Assembly: GCA_030272155.1 (NCBI GenBank)
Contig: CP126193.1
Location: 6,572,001 to 6,636,000 of the forward strand
Direction: 5' to 3'
Length of the DNA: 64,000 bases
Source: Tetradesmus obliquus
Taxonomy: Eukaryota > Chlorophyta > Chlorophyceae > Sphaeropleales > Scenedesmaceae
Position numbers and translations under genes: made by a program. How positions within the stretch are numbered: position 1 is the first letter of the stretch; each line of letters opens with the position of its first letter. Shown one piece after another: positions 39,044 through 51,196 of this stretch. The notes under the pieces were generated by a model, which was given only the letters and a program-made list of their open reading frames with translations, was not told where the DNA came from and searched no databases.

Positions 39044-41224
39044 CTACGCCCGCACTGCACTGGCCTGGCCTGGCTGCCCCAGCAGTGTGTCCAGCAGCTT
39101 GTTGCCCAGGATGTTGTCAGGGTCCAGCTTCGCCCTGCACAACAAATAGGGTGCAGGGCAGCAGGGAAAGGTCAAGCGTTATCAGTTGCCAATCAGGTTT
39201 CAGCCACGTTTGACCAGGCCAGAGGGGTCACAGGCCCTTGGCGGAACACCTGGACTGGAAGCAGCCGCACAGTGTAACCACACAAAAAGCAGGCGCACAC
39301 CAACACGGCCTAGGCTCACGACAGCACACACTCACAGCACTGTTAGCAGCAAGTTTACGGCAGCTTCCACAAAGCAGCAAATCAGCACTTGTTGCGAGCC
39401 CACCTGTACTCGTTGAATCGCTGCAGCGGGAAGTGCTCCGCAAGCGCCGCCCGCATCGCTGCCAGACGCTGGGCGTCCTCCGGCACTTCAATCTTGGCCC
39501 AGTGCCAGCTGGCGCCATACTGTGGCATCAGCTGATCCTGCACCATGCCTGCGTACTGCCTAAACCTGCATGTAGGAGAACGGCAGGTGCACAGCAAATC
39601 CCTGTCTGTTTAAGCGGTTGCCATGCATCGGCAGCTGCCAAACTGCGGCATCTGCTCGTCTTGCACCATCCTGCGTATTGCTTGAAGGTTCACTGCATGC
39701 CAGAGTATTCCTCCAGCACGCGCACCCTCACAGCACATTGCATCAAACAATGCAAGTGGCTCACAGCAGGCTTACTTGACGTCTAAACCAACCAGCATCA
39801 CAAACACACACGCAGATGGCGCACCTGTCAGTGATGGCCTGCCGCTGCTGCGGGTCCTCAGTGGGCAGGTACATGATGATGCCCACCCAGCTGTGCACAG
39901 TGTCAGCAGGCAGCCGCCGCTGCGAGCCTGGCCCTGCTGCTGCAGGGCTCATTGGGCTGCTGCTGCTGGCTGTCCAGCGCTGCTCGATGGGCGAGTGAGC
40001 CGGCACCTCTGCTGCCTCTATGTTGCGCAGCAGATCTTGCATGTACTTGATGTCACTGCGAAATAGAGCAGCAGCAGCGCAGTGTGTTGGGGCGGCTGTC
40101 AACGGAAGCACAAGCCGAGTGATGGGTATGCATCGGCACTACTGTATGCTGCAGCCGCCAAGCATCGCACTGCAAGCCTCTTTACAAGGCTTTTTCAACA
40201 CAAGTGAGCGCAACATCACCCGGCAATAATAAGGAGCAGCAACTGCGTCTCAACTCAGCACCACCAGTGCATCACAAGCGTGCAACAGGGGCAATCTTGT
40301 AAGCGGGTGCATCTTCGCTGCCTCACCAACCAGTAGCGCCCACCAGCATCAGCATCAGCACGGAAAGCAGGCACTCACGTATTCTTGCTGCGCCAGCTGC
40401 TGGTGGCGCTGCTGTAGCTGCCAACAGGCAAGGCCACCTCCAGCACCCACTGCTGGCCCCCGCAGTCAAAGCCAAGGATCTGGTCAGCGTAGCCGACACG
40501 CTTGCCCGAAGACCTGTGGCAGCAGCAGCAGCAGGCGTGTGCACTCATCCAGATCCTCTTTTGTATTGTCATCCATGTGCTGTTTCTTCTTTTTTTTTTT
40601 TGTAGCGCAAGCATCATTTTGATGTGCAAATGCATCTGAACAACGCATTTCACCGCAGCGCCCCGCTTCCAGAACGCAACCTCTACCGAATCCACCCTTG
40701 CTCACTCCAGAACAACACGCAATAGCGCTGCCAGCCACAAAGCACATGTCTTCTGGGCATCCTGCTCACCGCTTCCAGAACTCTGCTTCTGCCTGGTTCA
40801 CCCTTTCCACCCAGGTTTTGCTCAGTGGGTCAAGCACCAGCAGCGCGTCACGCAGCTCAAAGGCGGCCCCAGCAGCACGAGCCATCCTGCACTCAGCTTA
40901 CCCTATGCCGTTTCTCTGTAGCTTCTCTGTTCTGTGTCTCTGCTGCCCACTACTGCTGCTAGATGTACAGCACGCAGCATTTTCACATACTAAACATCTA
41001 CTCAGAACAGTGAAGAAGGCCCACTCACCGCTTCCAGAACTCCGCCTCCGCCTGGTTCACTTGCTCCACCCAGGCCTTGCTCAGCGGGTCAAGCACCAGC
41101 AGCGCGTCACGCAGCTCAAACGCAGACAGCTCAGCCACAGCCTCTGCAGGCACGTTGGCGGCGCTGACCAGCAGGTTGCGCAGCGGCTCTAGGCGGTGGG
41201 CGCGCGTGCTGCAAAGGGCGGCAG

Positions 41225-41262
<38 letters not shown>

Positions 41263-44200
41263 CTGGTGAGTGCAGCAGCAATGCCACGGCAGCTAGTCAG
41301 CAGGCTGCGCAGCGGCTCTAGGCGGTGGGCACGCGTGCTGCAAGGGCAACAGTGGCGGCAGCAGCAGCAGCAGCAGCAGCAGTGAGTGCAGCAGCAATGC
41401 CGCAGTGGCTGGTCAGCAGGTTGCGCAGCGGCTCCAGGCGGTGGGCGCGCATGCTGCGAGTGCAGAGTAGCAGTGGGTGCAGCACAAGGTGGCACGACAA
41501 CAGACTGTGCGGAGATCTGGCAAATAGCAGCAGCAACAAACAACACCAATCACGGGAGAATGGCAGCAGCAGCAGCAACAAGGGCAGCAGCACTGCTCGA
41601 GCTGCCTGCACGATGTCTGCACTAGCTGAGCAAGCGTCTTGTGCAAAAAGCAGCAAGCAGCTCAGGCGGTGGCATTGCCCCGCATTGCCCCGCATGCTTA
41701 CCGCTCATCGACTGCCTCCTCTTCCACAACGTCCCCGTAAGCACTCATGCTTGCGCCAGTGGCGCCAGCAGCAGCATCAGCTTCCGCCACAAAGCGCTGC
41801 AGCGGTGCTGCTGGCTTAGCAGGAGGGCCAGCAGGATTGACCTGCAGCGCAGTGTGCATTGCACGCAGTGGCAGCGAGACATGTTTGAAATTGGTGTTTT
41901 GGCTTTGCGCGCGTTGCATTGTACATCGTGTAACAAGGTTGACAGACGATCATGTGATATCAGCATATAAGCATTGGCTGTTATCAATGCAGAAACATAT
42001 CGCAACAGCAGCTGCTATGCACCAACAGCTTGCCGGGAGCGTGTGCAAGCAACGCTGCACAGTGTGTCAAGCAAGACTCCTTCTTCAAACAGCAGCAGCA
42101 GCAGCAGCAGCAGCAGGCACCCGGCTGCACACCGCTCCTGCAGCCATGCAGGCCGCACACACCGCTCACCTGCACCACCACCACGCTATCCGTGTAAGGC
42201 AGCCACATGTAGCGCATGTGCTTGTTGCTCCGAAGCCAGCTGGCGTGATTCCTTGCAACCTCCTTTGCACTCGCCACAAACGTCTTCTCCTGCAGCTTCT
42301 GAGCAGGCACGGCCTGTAGCGTGAGCTCTGTTACAACACCCAGGCAGCCCAGCCCTACGCGTGCCATCTTGAAGAGCTCAGGGTCATCTTCAGCGTTGAG
42401 TTCCAGGGTACCGCCAGCTGGAGTGACGAGCTTCATTGCAACCACTTGCTCGTCCACAGGAGGGATGGTGGCACCTGTCCCGTGTGCGCTGACCTGTTGT
42501 GTTATGTGGCAGCAGTTGACGAGAGGCGCAGAGCAGCAGAAATGCTTTGAAGAACAGGTACAATGTAAGCCAATGTGCTGCTGTAGCCGGCAACAGGCTC
42601 AAAGCACTGTTGATGACTGCACCACACTTTGCTGTGCTGCAAACAGTTGCAGGGCAACATCGTAACGCTTACACACTGCCACAGTTGCGCTGTGTGCCCC
42701 CCTGCTAAGGCTGCTGCCGTCTTGGTGGCACTGTCCTGCCTGTGCATCAAGCACACACCCACAAATCCAATGTTTAATATCCCACTCCCGCACCTGCGTG
42801 AAGCCGCCGATCTGCTGCTCGCGTATGCTGGCGTAGTTCTGCAGGTTCAGCCCGTAGCGCTTCAGCTCATCCGCCACCTGCTGCACACGGCAGCCAGCCT
42901 CCACGCGCACCTGCACGGCAAAATATCAAACAGACAATTAGTTAGATGGGTGCAGCAGATGTGCTTCAGCCCGTCAGCCACCTGCTGACCGTGGCAGCCC
43001 GCCTCCACGCGCACCTGCGGCGCAGCAGAAAGTCAGCAGACAGACAGACATACAGGTGCGGCAGCCACACAGGATGCATCAAATGGGGTGCAGTGTGCTG
43101 CGCTGTCAGTAGTTGCCCCATGAGGTGGCAGCAGATTCCTGGGTAGCTGCGCACAGCAGCACCGCAAGCACATAAGTCAAAACGATCATGTTATACATAA
43201 CATGTTATAACACTTTTCGAATGACAGCAGCTCACCCGCATTGAGTCAGGGTCCACCCACAGCACCCGATCCAGCAGCGCCATGCTCATCATGCCCTGGT
43301 CGCTGAACCCCACGCCATTGGGGCTCAGGCCGCTGCCTAAAACCCGCAGCCGCCGCTTGGCGCGTGCACAGTCAGCGACGATGGCCACCACGTCATCCTG
43401 GTTCTCAGGCTGGTAGTAGAAGCTGCAGGAAAGAACAGATGAATAGGATGTTCGATATGTCGGAGTCATCAGGCTGCATGTTGGCAGTGAGATGGCTACC
43501 ACATCATCCTGGTCTGCAGCTGGTGGTGCTGCAAAAAAGGACACAGAGTGTTAGCGATGCTGGAGAGATCAGGCTTAGTTTTTGGCAGTAAGGTGGCTGC
43601 CACGTCATCCTGGTTCTCTGGCTGGTAGTACAGGCTGCAGGGCAACAAGACAATGTAAAAAAGGTACAAACAGGTGGCAAGGAACAGCTCCCATTCTGGA
43701 ACAGGTCACATTCTGAACTTTGCATGAACACCATTGTAGTGTACTAGCTAACTCACAAACGCAGTGCACCTGCGGAGTCAAGCGCAGCGCACGCACTGCA
43801 TACACTGCAGTTCGCGCATCAGCATTATGCAACTGCTGCCATCGACCATGCACTCACTGCTGCCATGTGTACATACATCACTCCTCAACCTGCTAGTAGC
43901 AACCATGTGTGCACATGCCCCTAACCCCACCACCACCACCACCACGCACCGCGGTTGCGCTGTGTGTGTTGCCGACCAGTTGACCACACTCTCGCCAGAC
44001 ACAGCCACCTGGCGGCCCCCAGCTGCTGCTCAGCTGGCTTGTAAAAGCCCAAGGCCAGCAGTTTGTGCCCCAGAACTATGCAACTGCTGTTATCTACCAT
44101 GCAGCCACTTAAGTCAAAGCTAAAGTATTAGCAATGTGTGCATACGCCCCCGCGCCCCCAACACGCACCGCGGTTGCGCTGTGTGTGTTGCCGACCAGTT

Positions 44201-44300
44201 GACAACGCTCTCCCCAGACATTGCCACCTGGCGGGGCGAGCTGGCGGCACCAAACTGCTGCTCATCCGGCTCATAAAAGCCCCAGGCCAGCACGCCAGCA
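38942..44300 (-). repeat. Tandem copies of GLDH exon edges inside introns and 3' flank
   Basis: Diverged copies flank the real exons. Last exon: 38942-38998. Exon 11 5' part: about 39620-39690. Exon 8 3' part, about 99 bp: 40764-40861 (real 41022-41125). Exon 8 5' part: about 41289-41345 and 41407-41462 (real 41161-41215). Exon 5 5' part: about 42955-43015. Exon 4 5' part: about 43490-43535 and 43588-43640 (real 43380-43430). Exon 3 3' part: about 43965-44060 (real 44166-44300). Most keep a usable AG or GT at the edge. Confidence 0.9.
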
Positions 44301-44984
44301 ATGCTTAGGGGCAGCGCTGTCACCAGGAACTTTGAAAACTTGCGGCGCAGCGGCGACTCCGCCTCGATGTCAATGCCTGCAGGAAGTGATGTAAGGTTGA
44401 GAACTTTTTATGATCGAAGGTTTAAAGCATGTGTCGTGCAGGTTGAGAGGAATACAGAGGGCTTGCTGTGTGATGTGCAGGGACTGTACATGCTGCATGC
44501 AACAAGCACAGCAAGCTGCGCTGCGGCTGAGCATCAGCTGTGGAAAACAGACACACATCTTATCAGGTGCAGTGCTGCCACAGAAACAACACCGCATAAG
44601 TGGCTCCTCTGCTTATTAGCAAGCACACATCAAGCAGGCCAGCAGGAATGTCCTATCTACAATGAAGCAGAGTTCTTGACTTGCCACACCTTGCCCTGGC
44701 CCTGTGCTGAAGTAGCGGGGCCGCCATGCTAAGGCACGGCCGCCGCTGCATTGCTGTGTTGCAAAAGATTGTCCTGCCTGACGCAGCAGCAGCAGCCGTG
44801 ATGCTGCTTGCCTGCAGGCCTGTTGATGAAAAGCGGCGGCAGCAGCAGCAGCAGTGGGCGCAGCAGCAGCGGACACAGACAGGAGTGCATGCACTGTCAC
44901 AGATGCCTCATAGTCACGCCATATCCAAGCTGCAGATTATTTCATGTTGCTAGAGTGGCTGATGAACTGCAGGCTGCTTACCAT
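39044..44984 (-). CDS. GLDH: L-galactono-1,4-lactone dehydrogenase, mitochondrial
   Basis: Last step of ascorbate synthesis: it oxidises L-galactono-1,4-lactone and passes electrons to cytochrome c at the inner mitochondrial membrane. Twelve in-phase exons: 44982-44984, 44690-44819, 44169-44376, 43236-43422, 42794-42910, 42170-42493, 41702-41841, 41029-41208, 40379-40513, 39825-40055, 39404-39565 and 39044-39134 (635 residues; plant enzymes about 600). The presequence reads MACRQAASRLLLLRQAG and ends near WRPRYFSTG. A membrane segment follows (FLVTALPLSIAGVLAWGFY). Landmarks are VLGSGLSPNG (FAD), LNLQNYASIREQQIGGFTQV, SAHGTGATIPPVDEQVV, the C-terminal IEQRWTA with the Glu/Arg pair of plant GLDH, and HWAKIEVP. 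The start codon is alone in exon 1 (ATG|GTAAGC). The second acceptor was chosen because it restores frame and presequence. Extra copies of exon edges fill the introns. Confidence 0.96.
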
Positions 44985-46774
44985 TGCGATCTCCCGTCAA
45001 CTGCAGCAGGTCCTGTCCACAGGCAGTAGATTCCGCAGGCAACGGTGCAGCAGCCGGAACACCCAGCTAAAACCAACTAGTGGATACGTGAAACACCAAT
45101 GAGCTGCTGATGGATAGAGCTGACGATGGCATTAGCCTGGCCTGGCCGAGACGAGCATCGCACTCTGTTGTTTCAACTCGGTCGTCTGCGCAAAAGTCAA
45201 CGCCAGAGCAACACCGCGACTAGTGCAACGAGCGCGATCACCGTAGCTGTGCTTGGTCTGACGACAGTCAAGGACCAGCCTGGCTGGTGCCTTGGGGTTC
45301 TAGGGGTGACCACCACTGCCCAGGGGTGTGCCATTTCACGGTTTCAAGCCCCGGTGTAAGAAATTTCACTGAAATATGAAATTTAATGAAATCTGAAACG
45401 TAAAAGTGAAACGACTGAAACATGTCTGAGCAGCAGCAGCAGCAGCAGGCGGGAGGGCAAGTTCAAAATGCTGGCCCTGCCCGCATCGGTTTGGCGCGTT
45501 CCCGGCATGCGCTGGACTGCCTCAGGCCTGATTATGCTGTGTCCTGCGTAGCACTGTGGCGTATTACTGAAATTTGCTGGTGAGATGTAACGTTGATGCA
45601 GGCTGCTGCCTTGACAGGCATCAGTACCTGCTGGCTGGTTGCATCTGCTGCTGACGAATGCGCTTGGCTCTGGGCCCCTTACTGTTGCTGGCTCTGCCTT
45701 TTCATGGCCACAAACGTGCTGCTATGAAACGGCTGCCCAAATCAACTGCAAAAGCAACCGACAACCTATGGTTGTGCTGACCTGCATATGCGTGATCCCC
45801 ACATTGCCGCAAGCACTGTACAAAATGCATTGCTGTCTCCTGTCTCATCAAGGTACGCTGGCTGCACATCAATCTGAAAGTGCGCAGAAGTCGCCCGTTG
45901 CTGTCATACGCTGCTGCTGCTGCTGCTGCTTGCACTTGCAACAACTGCCAACATCCAGCAGCTGCTCACAAGCATGCGCTGTCTTGACTGCTTCGCCTGC
46001 CTTAGAACCCTGCTGCGTAATAAACAATAACAGAGGAGAGGACTGAACAGCCAAGTTCCTAGACATGAACTACCGTTACACGTGAGTCACCTACTGTACA
46101 AGCAGCAGCAGCATCACTGGGTGCTGCATAACCAGCCAAGATGTTGAAATGCACAGCACACCCAAGTCGAGCATCACTATGGCAGACCAACTGCCGACAA
46201 TGGCCGAGAGTGCGTGCCTGCTGCCACGGCCTGCCAATCCCCCATGCATTGCCTAGATTGCGACAGCTACAATGCAGGCATATAATAGCGCAGCCCGTAT
46301 AAAAGTGCCGCACTGTGCGTCCTGGCTCACAGCAGACACGTGCCTAGCGTAATATGCACACAATGATGCACATCATGATACGCTGCAGGTGCTGGTGAGT
46401 GCTGCTTTTGATGCAGCTGCAAAGCGGCTGCAAGTCGCTGCTACACCAGCACACAAGGTGCTGGTCGAATCCAGCCTGATTCCATTGCGGCAACACAGCC
46501 AGGTACCCGCAACACGCACCTCCAACACGGCCCTGCTGGCGCCACAGCATCTGCCGTTGCGGTACTGCTGCTAGCCGCACTCTGAACAGCAGCTGTTGCA
46601 GTGCCCCAACCAGCACTCTCTGCATCCCCTTGTTGACAGCGCTGCTGTACCCGTCTGCATAGCAGGCATATGGTGGCACAGCATGCACGTGCTGCTGCTG
46701 CTCCTGCTGTTGCTCCAGTATATGCTGCTGAAGTTTCAAGTTGTCAAGCTCAAGCGCCTCCAACCTGCTGCTGC
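44985..46774. other. Intergenic region upstream of GLDH
   Basis: Holds the GLDH promoter and the COX6A 3' UTR. At 45360-45421 an A+T-rich block with repeated TGAAA precedes an ATG at 45422 on the plus strand. That ATG opens a frame of 52 codons (MSEQQQQQQAGG...) ending at a GTGAGA donor at 45580. It could be a first exon, but I found no continuing exon, so it is not called as a gene. Confidence 0.4.
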
Positions 46775-47317
46775 TTACTGAGGCTTCTCAGCAACGTGCC
46801 TGTGGATCTCGAACAGACCCATCTCACCCCACTGCAGGAGCACAAGATGTGCAGCAGAGGCAGCAGCAGGCGAAGGCACAGCACAGCAGAACATCAGCAG
46901 CAAGCCCAGGTACGGCAGGAACTGCACACATCAGCAGGCACCGTGCACTCCTGCAAAGTTGAGACACTATGTATAGACGAAGCCCGAGCAGGTGTTGAGT
47001 TGCCCGTCTGCAGAGCGAGCAGGCGTGCAAGCAGCAACAGGAAAGCAGCAGCAAGCAGGACCTACAGGGTGTGTCTCGCGTGTGCGCATGCGCATGTAGG
47101 GGTAGGGAGGGATCTCGCCCTCAAACTCCTCCTCTGGGTGGATGAAGACGTCGTAGACAAACATGCCGATGGACAGAGGCACCATAGTGTAGAGGCCCAG
47201 CTGGTCGATCATGCTGCCCTTGGGCTTGGCAGCGTCAGCAGCCAGCTGAGCAGCAGTGGTCATCTGCCTCCTGCCTAGAAGACCCGCATTCGCGGCAAGG
47301 GCGCGGACTGCCTGCAT
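46775..47317 (-). CDS. COX6A: Cytochrome c oxidase subunit 6a, mitochondrial
   Basis: Small nuclear-encoded subunit of respiratory complex IV in the inner mitochondrial membrane. Two phase-0 exons, 47066-47317 and 46775-46831, for 102 residues. The presequence runs MQAVRALAANAGLLGRRQMT. One membrane span lies at about residues 41-57 (LYTMVPLSIGMFVYDVF). The conserved tail PPYPYMRMRTRE, then THP|WGEMGLFE, matches the family's PPY-YL-IR-K-FPWG-GLFE pattern. The second exon begins exactly at the Trp of HPWG. The ATG at 47317 has a purine at -3 and the best presequence; no other in-frame ATG lies upstream before the frame closes. An acidic insert (HPEEEFEGE) before PPYPY is longer than the short HPHH segment of plant and animal proteins. 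Confidence 0.93.
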
Positions 47318-48380
47318 CTTGGCGAGACTGCTTGCCAAGTGATCTGAGCCCTCTGCTGCTGTGCGAGCCTGTTTGTATTCCGCTAATGTTTTCAACTCCA
47401 ATTACTTCTGCGGCAGTTCTGCAGGGCGCTGTGCCGCCCGTGCACGGGCAAGGTTACCATGGCAACCCTTGAACTTCTGCTGCACACGCAGCTACGGAAA
47501 CAGCCATTGCAGCGATAATATAAATTAACTTCACTCTTTCAGCGCCTGTGTGTCCTCTGCTGCTGACACCAACATGCCCGGCTACCGGAGCGGTGCCCAC
47601 TGAGCTGAGCTCAGCTGGGCTGCAGCATCGACCCCTGCTGCAAGCACGTTGAGCACATCAAGTAGCTTGTATGCCCTGTCTGAGCAAAGGGATTTTTTCA
47701 ACCATTAATGTTATAGGTGGAGCTGCACCTTTTAGCTTGCAGGATGAGGCTGCTATCTGTTGACCAAACAGTCAACTCTGGCACTACCAACTTGGCAAGC
47801 TAGGATTGCAGGCAGCAGACAAGATGATAAGGTGTCTGATTGGCACGTGCTGTATTTGAAATCTTTATTTACAATTCACACAACCACAAATAGCCTTCCT
47901 GCAGCTGCGCAATGAACAGTATTGGTTCACCATGACATACCAACGTATGCTGGCCAGCATGGTGGCGGTCACGCCAACGTTGTTGAACCTGCCTGCCAGG
48001 CATTGCCTGGAGCCTATCGTACAAGTTGTACATCGCACATCAGTGCACACAAATGCCACGGTCAGAAGTGTTGTACACAAGCATTCATGCCAACACCGAC
48101 GCACAGCATTTACAAGCCAGACACGACTCCAAACAACAAGGCTTGTGGCACCCACTACTGATAAGGACAAAGTTTATCATGCTACAATCTATTTGAAAAG
48201 CAACCAGCGCAGCCTGGAGTGAGTCCTTGGATGCTCCAATGGCATGGTAGCCCTCCTGGCAACGTTGCCGTGCTGGCAACGCCGCCCTGCCGTCTCGGGG
48301 ACCAGCACCACTCAACACTACTACTGCTAGGTTTGTCATGACATGCTGTGCATGTCACAATGCACCCCACACAGCGCAGC
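47318..48380. other. Intergenic region, COX6A promoter and UBL 3' UTR
   Basis: No gene is supported in this kilobase. Between two minus-strand genes it should include the COX6A promoter (just above 47317) and the 3' UTR of the UBL gene (below 48381). I see no E2-like remnant downstream of the UBL stop. Confidence 0.5.
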
Positions 48381-49200
48381 TCATGGCCTGGCAGCGCCAC
48401 CTCCCCGGAAGCGCTGCAGTGCCTGCACCACTTCAACGCCTGGCTTCAGCTCCAGAACAGAGCTGTCAAGGGTGGATGACAGCTCCTTGCCAGCATACGA
48501 CAGCCGCACCTGGTAGCACATAAGCAGGCGAGCAGCAACAGCAGCAGCACAGCAGCAACAGCAGCAGCAGCAGTATAAGTCAGATGTGCATTGTTTCCTG
48601 CAGCAACGGCATGCTCGCCAACGACTGGCAGCCAATGCATGGATTCACACCACAACACGCAGGGTTGTTTCGTAGAGTCCGAAGTTCTCACAGCCAGTGG
48701 GGCCCCAGGCTTCACACCTGTGCACGTCCCCTGCCCGTCACGTGAGCCACCTGTTGTGCATGAACACGTCATACGTGCTGCTCTCACCTCCCCTGCGTCA
48801 GTGCGCAGCAGCCGTGCCACTTCTGCCCGCAGCTGGCCCACTGTAGTCAGCCCTGGCAGCACCTCCACACTGGCCCTGGAACCTTGCGTGCTGTAGATCT
48901 GAAGCTTTTGGGACACTGCACTGGGAGCGGTGCCGGGCAGCACGCCTACAGCAGCAGCGGCAGCGCAAGGACGGCAGCGGCAGCAGCCGCGGCATTGAGG
49001 TTGACCCGCTCAGATCAAACCTTGTGCATTGTACTACAGTAGCACTGGCTGGGCACAACACATCGCACACTGTATCTGTCACACAGTGATGATTCTCGTG
49101 GAGCAGCAGCTGTCAAGCCGCGTGTTGTGTTACCAGATGCTCATATCAACAGCTTGTCATCAGTCATGAGCAGCGATGAACGAGAATTCAGCTGCAAAAT

Positions 49201-49255
<55 letters not shown>

Positions 49256-49537
49256 CACAGGGCACAACAGCAGCTGCAGCAACAGCAGCAGCAGCAGCAG
49301 CAGCTCACCTGGATCCTGGATATCACTGGCCACCAGAAAAGCGGCCACTTCATCACCACGATGCGCCTGCAGGGCCAGGCTGCTGCCTCGGGGTCCCACC
49401 TTGGACTCGGACTGCAGCAGCTGCTGACTCGGCACCTTTAGGGGCGCACACAGACGCGCATTCACAGTGCGGTATGTTTGACACACATTCAAGGTGCTGC
49501 TGCGCGTAGCAGCTGCTGTGGTGCGGAGCTGCAGCAT
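48381..49537 (-). CDS. UBL-only member of the UBL-E2 family, C-terminal Gly-Gly precursor
   Basis: Exons 49309-49537, 48788-48945 (158 nt) and 48381-48509 give 171 residues, fully open. The N-terminus (MLQLRTTAAATRSSTLN...) is Arg/Ser/Thr-rich and presequence-like, followed by the family block SKVGPRGSSLALQAHRGDEV. The ubiquitin-like fold covers about residues 90-166: LQIYSTQGSRASVEVLPGLT matches beta1-beta2, VGQLRAEVARLL the helix, and VRLSYAGKELSS matches ubiquitin QRLIFAGKQLED. It ends LQRFRGG (residues 160-166), like ubiquitin's LRLRGG, with a five-residue tail GAARP that a protease would have to remove. The Ile44 position is Ser, so the usual hydrophobic patch is not kept; the Lys48 position is Lys. 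In its relatives this last exon instead runs into a linker and an E2 domain. A role as a conjugated modifier is inferred. Confidence 0.85.
49202..49302 (-). repeat. (CTG)n-rich intron start (sense strand)
   Basis: CAG repeats on the plus strand, interrupted near 49257-49280, lie directly after the exon 1 donor of the UBL-only gene. They read CTG in the sense of transcription. Confidence 0.9.
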
Positions 49538-49703
49538 CGTTGCGGAGTGCAGAGGGGAGTGCCAAGGTACGAGAGGAGCTGCAGGTGCTGTTGGCTTGAA
49601 ATAACAGACTGCCGATCAGCTGAAGACCTACTGATTAATCGTTTATTTTGTGTTGCGACCTGCTCGCACAGATCTCAACCAGCCGTTTCCGTTATTAGGG
49701 TTT
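49538..49703 (-). promoter_or_regulatory. Conserved upstream region of the UBL-only gene with telobox
   Basis: On the minus strand: telobox AAACCCTAA (49695-49703), 158 bp before the ATG; CTCTCGTAC (49567-49575); and CACTCCGCAACG just before the ATG. This matches the regions before copies 1 and 2. Confidence 0.65.
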
Positions 49704-51196
49704 GGAGTCAGAAGGTCCGCGATCCAAGCTGTCATCAGCGCAGCTCAACCATCAGAGCTGAAAGGCTCGGAAAAAAACAGAAACACATATCGTTTTCTTT
49801 TTAAGTTGCCTCATCCTATGCTGCACATCTGTCGGGCGTTCAAGTGAAGGTAACCTGCGGGGCTTGTTCAGGGCTGCTGCTCCAGCGGCTGCCTGCTGTT
49901 CGAAAACGGCAGCGACAGAACGTGATCATCCCTGATACGATGCATCGCAAGCATTACAGCATTTTTTGCAGCTGCTATCCAAATAGTATGAACGCTCACA
50001 TACCAAAACTCCACTGAAAAACTGTTCATGCCAGCAGCTGGTTCCACACGCTGCCATCAGTCATTTAGGCGCAATGTGCCAGCATTGCGTGCGTACATGT
50101 ATGCATTTGACACGCTGCTTTGATTCAAATATACAAAAGCATGCAGCAATCCTCACCAAGGTTTATGCAACAGGACAATGCACAACATGTCATGCATTCC
50201 TGTCTATACAAGAAGATCCAGCCCCTTGCACACTGTGTTTGCATTAAGCAAATCAAGCAGTCTTCCACTCCGTATCCCGGACGATTGTTTCTTTGCTTGT
50301 GTGCTATGCACGCGTTGTTTCGCATGCACGCATGGTGTGCAAGTGCTACTGTCACAGTTGTTGCATTGGATGGAGTCCGGCCACCCACCCACCCCTCCCA
50401 GCCCCTACGAGGCACTTTATTACCTTTGTTAACATTGAGAAATATCTGTCCGAGACTTTGTACAGGGAAACCCCTGCACGCAAGCTCTGGCAAAGTCAAA
50501 ACCCCACGACCATGAACACCAGAAGCCATTGAACCTGGCGCAGAGGCAAGCCTGGACTTCGTAATTTGCCGTTTTGATGAAACGTATTGCTGGAAAAAGT
50601 ACGAGGCCGCGATGCTGCCCTGATTCGACGTATTTTGAGACTGTTACTGCCCCACGACGCTCTGCAATGCCTGCGCCTCGCGCGCTCAAACTTCAGCTAT
50701 ATTTGCGGGTGAACATTTTCTTTGCACTGAGACCTTGAGCGCCGTCACAGCCTGAGCTGAGCCAGAGCAACTCGAGTCGGAAGAGCAGGTGTAACACGAA
50801 AAATAACGCTGGCCGGAAGGCCACAGTCTCCGTCCTCATTCTATTCGTCCGGGTAAACCCACCATTCTGAGAACGGCGCTGATGCAACACGACTGCAAGT
50901 ATGCCAACAGGGGTGCAGGCAGCCAAAGAAACCTGTCAAAAGTGACCCGAATGTCTACTTGCAACATGCAAACGGTTAGTTAACAGCCCTGTGCCAGGCC
51001 ACACAGGCAGCACCTGTGACAGCACCCTCGTCAAACGCAACACCGCAAGCAAACAAGCTTCCAGAACACCGCAGCTGGCTGCAGCTGCGGTTAGCCTGGC
51101 ATGTGCCGCACGTTCTGCACTCCACCAGGAACGCCGTTTGCGACTGCCAGGCACAGCCAGCTACTCATGCTCACGTGACAGCAGCTGCTGTCCTCA
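49704..51196. other. Intergenic region between UBL-only gene and copy 4
   Basis: About 1.5 kb with no supported gene. It should contain the 3' UTR of copy 4 and the distal promoter of the UBL-only gene. It is less CAG-rich than its surroundings. Confidence 0.5.

Noticed and set aside
45422-45579. Short frame MSEQQQQQQAGG ending at a GT donor
   Set aside because: Plausible first exon, but no second exon in phase was found; noted in the intergenic entry only.
46344-46763. Minus-strand frame resembling a leucine zipper (LEALELDNLKLQQ)
   Set aside because: It has no ATG and no basic region. It begins just after the COX6A stop codon, so it is most likely COX6A 3' UTR.
50125-50529. 134-codon minus-strand frame
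   Set aside because: Composition is not gene-like, the opposite strand is equally open, and there is no family resemblance.
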